A stretch of DNA of 64,000 bases from Vreelandella jeotgali Hwa (lineage in GTDB: Bacteria > Pseudomonadota > Gammaproteobacteria > Pseudomonadales > Halomonadaceae), in assembly GCF_000334215.1 (NCBI RefSeq), contig NZ_AMQY01000021.1, positions 1 to 64,000 on the forward strand. Direction: 5' to 3'. The number at the start of each line of letters is the position of its first letter. The stretch's first letter is position 1. A program made the position numbers and the translations under genes. Positions 58,979 to 64,000 of the stretch are shown here, piece after piece. The notes beneath the pieces are model-generated. The model ran no database searches. It saw nothing but the letters and a program-made list of their open reading frames with translations, and had not been told where the DNA came from.

Positions 58979-60909
58979 ACACTCTGACCGTATTCGACAA
59001 GTACCTGGAGCAGGCCCCCAGCCACTCGGAGCTGAAGACCTGGCTGTACATGATGCACCACGCCACACAGCAGCTGGACGAGTGGGGGGTTCCACGCAAT
59101 CTGCAAGCGAACCAGATTGGCTATGATATCGAGCTGGTCCTGATCGCCTACGACGTGGGCCTGGGCACCATTGAACTCAACAACATCAACCTGCCGGAAG
59201 GCTACGACCCGCATACCGTCGCCAGCATCAACAGCCTGGCGGAAAGGCGCCCCATCGAGACCATCGAAAGCTATCTGGCCCAGCAGGGAAGCACCCGGTT
59301 CAGCATCGCGCATATCCCGCCCACCGGCGAGTACATCCGGCTGATCAACGAGGAACTGCCGGACATGGACACAAGCGCACTGGACATCCTCGGCGCACCC
59401 TACATCGGCCTGAACAGGGACACGGCGCCGAACATGAACTACTTCGGCTTCCCCCGTGGCTACGCCTCGCTGGGCGGGCACGTACTCAGGGAACCGGTCG
59501 GCAACGTGATCCAGGCCGACAAGATCCCGCTGTACGCGCTCCGGGAACTGAAACGCATCAGTGACAGCGAGTACACGGAACTGCCCCCGGCCGTTCGGCA
59601 ACACATCCCCGCCGATGTCTACGCCGCCGAGGTCCCGCACCTGGCGGTCAAGGGCGCAAACGCCGGCAAGGTGGCCTACACCGAGAACGCCACCAAGGGC
59701 GACAACGACGTCCAGTCGGTGATGAAGCCGGGCAAATACATTCGCCGGGTGATGAAGAACGCCGACATCAACGACCAGGAGCTGAAGGACATGGTCGCCG
59801 AGATGCAGTCGGCCTCCCGCGTCGAGATCAGGACAACACGCGACCCGGAAGAAGCCCGCTGGGTCTACATGAACGGGCCGGACAGCTGCATGGCCCACGG
59901 CGAGGATCGCTTCGGCGACACCTTCGATGAGAACGACACCTGGCGGCACCCGATGGAGGCGCTGTTCTTCGAGGACGGCTCCGGTGGCGTGGAGCTGGTC
60001 TACGCGCTGGCCAACAACGGCCGCCCCGCCGCCCGGGTCCTGACCAACGCCGAGGTCAACACCTACCCGAGCGTCTACGGCGCCGACTGGATGCCGGCCG
60101 CCAGGGCGATCCTGGAGGAATGGCTGACCGAGAACGGCTACATGCAATGCCCCAACGCGCTGGCCAATCTGCCCATCCCCCTGATCCGGCTGAACACCCC
60201 GGGCAAGATTCTGTGCCCCTACATCGACAGCAACAACCTCGGCGTGGACGTCAATCACTCCACCGACGAGCTGACCATCGGCGGCCCGTTCGAGGCGGAC
60301 TACGACGACGGCTACATCGACCTCCACAGCAACCACATCGAATGCCACAACTGCGGGGACCGCTTTGATGAGGACGACATGACCTTCGTGGACAGCGTGG
60401 ACGAACACGTCTGCGACAGCTGCATCGAGGACGACTACGTGGACGCCCTCGACGAGGACGGCTCGGTCGAGCTGCACCGGGACTGCGACTGCGAGCACCT
60501 GGACCACGACGTCAGTGTACAGACAAGCTGCGGCATACTCCGCATCAGCCACATCACCGACCGCACCACCGACACCGAACTGGAACAGGTCGGCCTGTGC
60601 CGCGACCACAGCGGCACCGTGGAGGAGCAGGACGACTGCATGATGGTCGACGACATCGAGGAATGGGTACTGACCGACCACATCGAAACCGGCAACAACA
60701 TCCCCGAAGCCGTCGACCCCGACGCAGAGTTCGTGGTTCTGCACGACCACTGCATCGTGTCGATCAGGGACGCCATCTACGCCGAGGAACTCGGCGGCTG
60801 GGTCCACGAGGACGACATCGACAACGAAACAGAGCGCCCGTACAGCGTCCTCCATCACCCCGACGACCTGCGGACCGCAGAACTGGTGGAAGCCGATGAC
60901 GCCGCTTGA
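58975..60909 (+). CDS. Large acidic early protein with zinc ribbon
   Basis: This 644-residue protein has a C-terminal third that is very acidic and contains a CxxC-x19-CxxC zinc ribbon (CHNCGDRF ... CDSCIEDDYV), then more Cys/His pairs (RDCDCEHLDH). The central part (about 290-390) shows a mixed alpha/beta domain with YMNGPDSCMAHGEDRFGD and HPMEALFF. No known enzyme is recognised. It is ATGA-coupled to the preceding gene. A host-takeover or replication accessory role is possible. Confidence 0.68.
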   Translation: MNTLTVFDKYLEQAPSHSELKTWLYMMHHATQQLDEWGVPRNLQANQIGYDIELVLIAYDVGLGTIELNNINLPEGYDPHTVASINSLAERRPIETIESYLAQQGSTRFSIAHIPPTGEYIRLINEELPDMDTSALDILGAPYIGLNRDTAPNMNYFGFPRGYASLGGHVLREPVGNVIQADKIPLYALRELKRISDSEYTELPPAVRQHIPADVYAAEVPHLAVKGANAGKVAYTENATKGDNDVQSVMKPGKYIRRVMKNADINDQELKDMVAEMQSASRVEIRTTRDPEEARWVYMNGPDSCMAHGEDRFGDTFDENDTWRHPMEALFFEDGSGGVELVYALANNGRPAARVLTNAEVNTYPSVYGADWMPAARAILEEWLTENGYMQCPNALANLPIPLIRLNTPGKILCPYIDSNNLGVDVNHSTDELTIGGPFEADYDDGYIDLHSNHIECHNCGDRFDEDDMTFVDSVDEHVCDSCIEDDYVDALDEDGSVELHRDCDCEHLDHDVSVQTSCGILRISHITDRTTDTELEQVGLCRDHSGTVEEQDDCMMVDDIEEWVLTDHIETGNNIPEAVDPDAEFVVLHDHCIVSIRDAIYAEELGGWVHEDDIDNETERPYSVLHHPDDLRTAELVEADDAA

Positions 60910-60935
60910 CCATAATAACTCGCCACGCTTATACT
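60906..60935 (+). promoter_or_regulatory. Sigma70-like promoter before the peptidase gene
   Basis: TTGACC, 18-base spacer, TATACT, ending 23 bases before ATG 60959. It overlaps the stop of the preceding gene and could start a second early transcript containing the peptidase and CsrA-like genes. Confidence 0.5.
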
Positions 60936-60958
60936 CTATCGCACCAGAGGACAGAACA

Positions 60959-61966
60959 ATGGCCTTCATGAAGAAGCACGACCCCGTGACAGCCTTCGAC
61001 GCTATCGAAGCAACGCCCGTCAGCATCGACATCCTGGTCGAGATTCTCACCTATCGCCGTTCGGCACGGAGCGAAGGTGACGAGGCGCTGATCGACAACC
61101 TGATCATGCCGCTCGACCCGACCGTCGACGCCTACGGCAACCTGTTCGTATCCATCGGCAAGGCGCCCTCGGTCGCGTTTACCGCGCATACCGACACGGT
61201 CCACCGCGACACCGCGATCAATCCCCGGCTGACACAGACCCTGTCCATCGAGAACGGGCTGATCGAACTGGCCGATCCCGGCAAGGGCGACGTGCTGGGC
61301 GCCGACGACGGCACCGGCATCTGGGTCCTGCTCAATCTGATCGAGGCGGGCGTGGAAGGCCTGTACTGCTTTTTCCGCGACGAGGAAATCGGGCGCCTTG
61401 GCAGCGAATGGTCGATCAAGCACGAGCCCGAGCGGTACACGGGCATCGACATGATGCTCAGTTTCGACCGCATGGGCACCACGGACATCATCACCCACCA
61501 GATGGGCGATCGCTGCTGTTCGGAATTATTCGCAACGCACATCGCTGACGCCATCGACAGGCAGTGCGAGCCCGATCCGACCGGCTCCTTCACCGATAGC
61601 TGCTCCTTCATGGACACCATATCGGAATGCACCAACATCTGCGTCGGCTACTACGACCAGCACTCGTCGCTGGAAAGTCAGGACCTGACCTGGGTCGCGT
61701 ACCTGGTCAACCGTCTGATCGCAATGGAGTGGAACGCGGTGCCGGCGGAGCGCGACCCAACCGAAGTGCAAATGCCCATGCTCGACGGCTACGACATGGC
61801 CGACATGGACCTCAGCGACATTCTGTATATGTACCCCGACGAAGCGGCCTACATCCTGGAGACGTTCATGGGCATGACCCAGGCCGACATGGTCGACGCC
61901 GTCAGCGAGCTGCACACCGTCGAATCCGGCAATGCTCTTCTGTCACCGGGAGCCAATCTGACATGA
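60959..61966 (+). CDS. M20/M28-type metallopeptidase, phage-encoded
   Basis: This 335-residue zinc peptidase has a complete ligand set. HTD is in FTAHTDTVHR, ADD in LGADDGTGIWVLL, the catalytic E-E in FFRDEEIGRLGS, an Asp in MLSFDRMGTTD and a final His in YYDQHSSLE. It resembles M20 aminoacylases/carboxypeptidases or M28 aminopeptidases. The substrate may be a small peptide or amino-acid conjugate. AGAGGA lies seven bases before ATG 60959. It sits in the early operon and ends ATGA-coupled to the CsrA-like gene. Confidence 0.75.
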   Translation: MAFMKKHDPVTAFDAIEATPVSIDILVEILTYRRSARSEGDEALIDNLIMPLDPTVDAYGNLFVSIGKAPSVAFTAHTDTVHRDTAINPRLTQTLSIENGLIELADPGKGDVLGADDGTGIWVLLNLIEAGVEGLYCFFRDEEIGRLGSEWSIKHEPERYTGIDMMLSFDRMGTTDIITHQMGDRCCSELFATHIADAIDRQCEPDPTGSFTDSCSFMDTISECTNICVGYYDQHSSLESQDLTWVAYLVNRLIAMEWNAVPAERDPTEVQMPMLDGYDMADMDLSDILYMYPDEAAYILETFMGMTQADMVDAVSELHTVESGNALLSPGANLT

Positions 61967-62142
61967 CCCAAACACTTGAATCCCGGCCGGGCATGTCCCG
62001 GCTGGCCATCACTCGGACCCACAACGAGATCGTGCATATCGGCGACGACGTCTCGATTCAGGTCAACATCGTCAAGGGCCAGCCACGGCTGGTCATTCGG
62101 GCACCCCGCGACGTCCGCATCGTGCGGGATGAATTACTTTGA
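61963..62142 (+). CDS. csrA: CsrA-like RNA-binding regulator
   Basis: This 59-residue protein is a CsrA/RsmA homologue after ten extra residues. RLAITRTHNEIVHIGDDVSI then QVNIVKGQPRLVIRAPRDVR and IVRDEL match the five-strand CsrA pattern. The first-strand Arg (TR) and the C-terminal Arg (VRDE) that bind GGA in RNA are kept; the second Arg of the RR pair is Thr. It would bind GGA hairpins in mRNA leaders. The ATG overlaps the peptidase stop. Codon 11 is another ATG at 61993 where the family begins. Confidence 0.78.
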   Translation: MTQTLESRPGMSRLAITRTHNEIVHIGDDVSIQVNIVKGQPRLVIRAPRDVRIVRDELL

Positions 62143-62161
62143 CCGTCAACAAGGAGATCGA

Positions 62162-62272
62162 ATGATCGACCCCACGCTGCAAGTCAAACGCCTCGACAGC
62201 CACGCCGGCGAAGTGTCCGACCTGAAAAGCACCGACCCCGGCACCGGGGGCATGGGGAGTAGCGGCCGATGA
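62162..62272 (+). CDS. Small early phage protein (36 aa)
   Basis: A 36-residue frame with strong AAGGAGA five to six bases upstream (MIDPTLQVKRLDSHAGEVSD). Its stop overlaps the next start (ATGA). It is too short for a fold and ends in a Gly-rich tail. Its conservation among relatives would decide whether it is real or only a coupling leader. Confidence 0.55.
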   Translation: MIDPTLQVKRLDSHAGEVSDLKSTDPGTGGMGSSGR

Positions 62273-62715
62273 AGTTTGGCAGGTTCGACCGCGACACCTC
62301 AGCTCTCGGCGACTACTTCGATGCCAGGCCGAGCGCGCCGCCGTCACGGAAACGCATCGACGCGGACACCAGCGACCGGATCAGATACCTGATGGAGGAG
62401 CGCAACTGGCCCGGCGCGAAGATCGCGGACGAGATCGGCTTCAACCGGCACAACGTCAGAATCTTTTGCAGGAGGAACGGCATCAAGCGGCCCTGCCAAC
62501 TCCGCCCGCATCGCAAGCAAAGCCTGAAACTGACCTGGGAATACGTCAGGAAGAAAATCCCCGCGCACCGAATGTCGGTGCTGACCGGCTACAACCAGCA
62601 GCAGACCACGCTCGACTACAAGCTGCTGCTGAGCCTGACCCGCAGGGAGCGCCAGGCCGTGTTCAACATGGAAGACGACTTCCCACCAGGGAAAAAAGGA
62701 GACAAAACACCATGA
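62269..62715 (+). CDS. HTH-containing phage protein
   Basis: This 148-residue basic protein has a helix-turn-helix in the middle (NWPGAKIADEIGFNRHNVRI then FCRRNG, about 46-72) and a Lys/Arg-rich second half. It likely binds DNA, possibly as a transcription factor of the early region. Coupled to its neighbours on both sides by ATGA. Confidence 0.65.
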   Translation: MKFGRFDRDTSALGDYFDARPSAPPSRKRIDADTSDRIRYLMEERNWPGAKIADEIGFNRHNVRIFCRRNGIKRPCQLRPHRKQSLKLTWEYVRKKIPAHRMSVLTGYNQQQTTLDYKLLLSLTRRERQAVFNMEDDFPPGKKGDKTP

Positions 62716-63161
62716 ATACCGTGCAAGTGCAGCTAAGTGAGCTGGAACATCACATCCTGACCCGTCAAATCCTTCCCAAAATCCGAGAACTGATGGGTGA
62801 CTCGGGTGAAAGCAGCCCGGCCCTCAACGCCGTGACCTCGATCCTCGACGCCTCGACGAAGACCGCCTCGTACCTGTGGACCAACGGCTCGGGCCGGATC
62901 GAGTTGGAGATTCAATGCGAGCACATCGACGCCGTTGCCCAAAGCGGCAACAACGAACCCCCGACCCGGGCCGTCATCAACGACGATCCGTTCCTGGCCC
63001 ACCAGCTCAGGTCCATCAGCGTGGACGCTTTGGCCCGGGAGCTGACGGAAAGCGGCATGCTGTTCAGCGACATTCTCGAAAAGTCACGAGATGACATGGA
63101 AATGCACCTGTTATGGCAGGCCTGCTGGGACCTGTTCGACAACCGCCCGGAGATCGGCTGA
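62712..63161 (+). CDS. Early phage protein, unknown
   Basis: This 149-residue, mostly helical and acidic protein (VQVQLSELEHHILTRQILPK, SISVDALARELTESGMLFSD) starts at ATG 62712 overlapping the HTH gene stop. No motif is recognised. Ends two bases before the next gene's start. Confidence 0.6.
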   Translation: MNTVQVQLSELEHHILTRQILPKIRELMGDSGESSPALNAVTSILDASTKTASYLWTNGSGRIELEIQCEHIDAVAQSGNNEPPTRAVINDDPFLAHQLRSISVDALARELTESGMLFSDILEKSRDDMEMHLLWQACWDLFDNRPEIG

Positions 63162-63162
63162 T

Positions 63163-63486
63163 ATGCAAGCGCCCCACACCGACAGCCTCATGACCGCCAA
63201 CGACATTCTGGCCCAGGCCAAGCAGCACATGGCCGACCGAGCCAACACCTACGACAAGCCGTCCGGCGAACGCAGCATGGCGGCCACTGTCGACGCCTTC
63301 ATCGCCGTCACCGGCGACGGCGCCCTGGATACCGAGGAGCGGGGCTGGCTGTTCATGTGCCTGCTGAAGCTCGTCCGCTCACAGCAGGGCGACTACCGCG
63401 CCGACAACTACCAGGACCTCGCCGCGTACGCGGGGCTCACCGGCGAAGCGGCTTTTCACGAACGCAATAACACGCAGAGCGAGTGA
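63163..63486 (+). CDS. DUF6378-family phage protein
   Basis: This 107-residue protein matches DUF6378: DILAQAKQHMADRANTYDKP, GERSMAATVDAFIAVTGD and MCLLKLVRSQQGDYRADNYQ then DLAAYAGL. The NxxD (DNYQD) helix end is typical of these all-helical phage proteins. They look related to all-alpha NTP-pyrophosphatase-like folds, but no activity is shown. The ATG at 63163 lies one base past the previous stop. Confidence 0.8.
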   Translation: MQAPHTDSLMTANDILAQAKQHMADRANTYDKPSGERSMAATVDAFIAVTGDGALDTEERGWLFMCLLKLVRSQQGDYRADNYQDLAAYAGLTGEAAFHERNNTQSE

Positions 63487-63490
63487 CACC

Positions 63491-63769
63491 ATGCCCAACC
63501 CTCTCGATTACGACGCCGATGAAGACTTCCGCAACGCCTCCATGACCACGGTCAACCGCACCGTCCAGGCGCTGACCGACGAGGAAGACGAGGCGCTTGT
63601 CGATCATTACATCGACTGGGTGATCGACAACCAGCCCGAGGCACTGCGCCGCCTGCTGATTCAGCCGGCCGAGGCCGTCGATATCCTGGAAGCCTACGCC
63701 GCGGCGCTGGAGGAGGAAGAAGCCGACAACGACCTCAGCGCCCAAATGCACCGATTCGAGGATGCCTGA
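63491..63769 (+). CDS. Small acidic phage protein
   Basis: This 92-residue, strongly acidic helical protein (TDEEDEALVDHYIDWVIDNQ; ILEAYAAALEEEEADNDL) could be a DNA-mimic or inhibitor type early protein, but that is only from its charge. It begins four bases after the previous stop, and its stop overlaps the next start. Confidence 0.6.
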   Translation: MPNPLDYDADEDFRNASMTTVNRTVQALTDEEDEALVDHYIDWVIDNQPEALRRLLIQPAEAVDILEAYAAALEEEEADNDLSAQMHRFEDA

Positions 63770-64000
63770 TGGTTCAACCCGTCGAACAGATCGTCCGGCA
63801 GCTGGAAAACAATCCCGATTTCTACCGATCCATCGCCAACACCCTGGATCAGGCTGCCACCCAATATCCCAACCCCGATGACCGCCTGCGGATCGTGGCC
63901 ATCATGCTGTTTGCTGCCGTCGACATGGATTCCTCGACGATGACCGAACAGGCCATGAAAGCGATCCCCGACGCGATCACCGCCGTCGCCAAACACCTGA
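63769..64000 (+). CDS. Phage protein, cut by the window end
   Basis: A frame starting at ATG 63769, overlapping the previous stop by one base, and still open at the end of the window (77 codons seen). It is helical (VEQIVRQLENNPDFYRSIAN, RIVAIMLFAAVDMDSSTMTE). No family recognised in the visible part. The prophage continues beyond here. Confidence 0.6.
   Translation, partial: MVQPVEQIVRQLENNPDFYRSIANTLDQAATQYPNPDDRLRIVAIMLFAAVDMDSSTMTEQAMKAIPDAITAVAKHL

Noticed and set aside
58921..61050. A 709-codon open frame on the minus strand
   Set aside because: It is antisense to the 644-residue early gene and runs across several overlapping plus-strand genes; composition (Val/Asp/His-rich) is that of a complementary frame.

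Overview
The window looks like a GC-rich gammaproteobacterial chromosome, probably Halomonas-like. This is a guess from gene content (SapC-type protein, bacterial S-layer/RTX-like protein, Rpn-family nuclease, IS3 element) and from codon use. A large temperate phage genome runs from about 15.2 kb to beyond the right end. No tRNA, rRNA or CRISPR array was found.

Region 1 (0.65-8.2 kb) is a tightly overlapping plus-strand operon of six envelope-glycan genes: UbiA-type phosphoribosyl-polyprenol synthase, flippase-like membrane protein, DprE1-like oxidase, DprE2-like reductase, HAD phosphatase and a GT-C type membrane glycosyltransferase. Together they look like a complete pathway for polyprenyl-phosphate-D-arabinofuranose and its use. 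A convergent membrane protein of unknown function follows. Region 2 (8.4-15.1 kb) holds an IS3-family element, an Rpn nuclease, a minus-strand surface operon (LicD-like transferase, TagD-like cytidylyltransferase, SapC) and an S-layer/RTX-like gene whose 5' end is broken.

Region 3 (15.2-53.4 kb) is the lysogeny/integration end and the minus-strand late operon of the prophage. Read right to left it runs: terminase small and large subunits, two DUF2829 (Tad2-like) proteins, P22-type portal, acidic scaffold, DUF4043-type major capsid protein, T7-like adaptor proteins, putative ejection proteins, a giant 2813-residue polyvalent protein with nuclease and zincin motifs, a first fibre cluster, lysis genes, a propeller-like tail protein, a gpJ-like fibre and an asparagine-synthetase-like pair. 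With no tape measure and with ejection-type proteins it is most likely a temperate podovirus. Plus-strand passenger genes are a DinJ/YafQ toxin-antitoxin pair and a secreted protein with its own sigma70 promoter.

Region 4 (53.5-64 kb) is the divergent plus-strand early region. It begins with a heavily folded leader, then has a possible replication origin with GCGTC iterons, three copies of an unexplained ~110-bp repeat, and a chain of ATGA-coupled small genes that includes a CsrA-like RNA-binding protein and an M20/M28-type metallopeptidase. The prophage right end, its replication genes and its attR lie outside the window.
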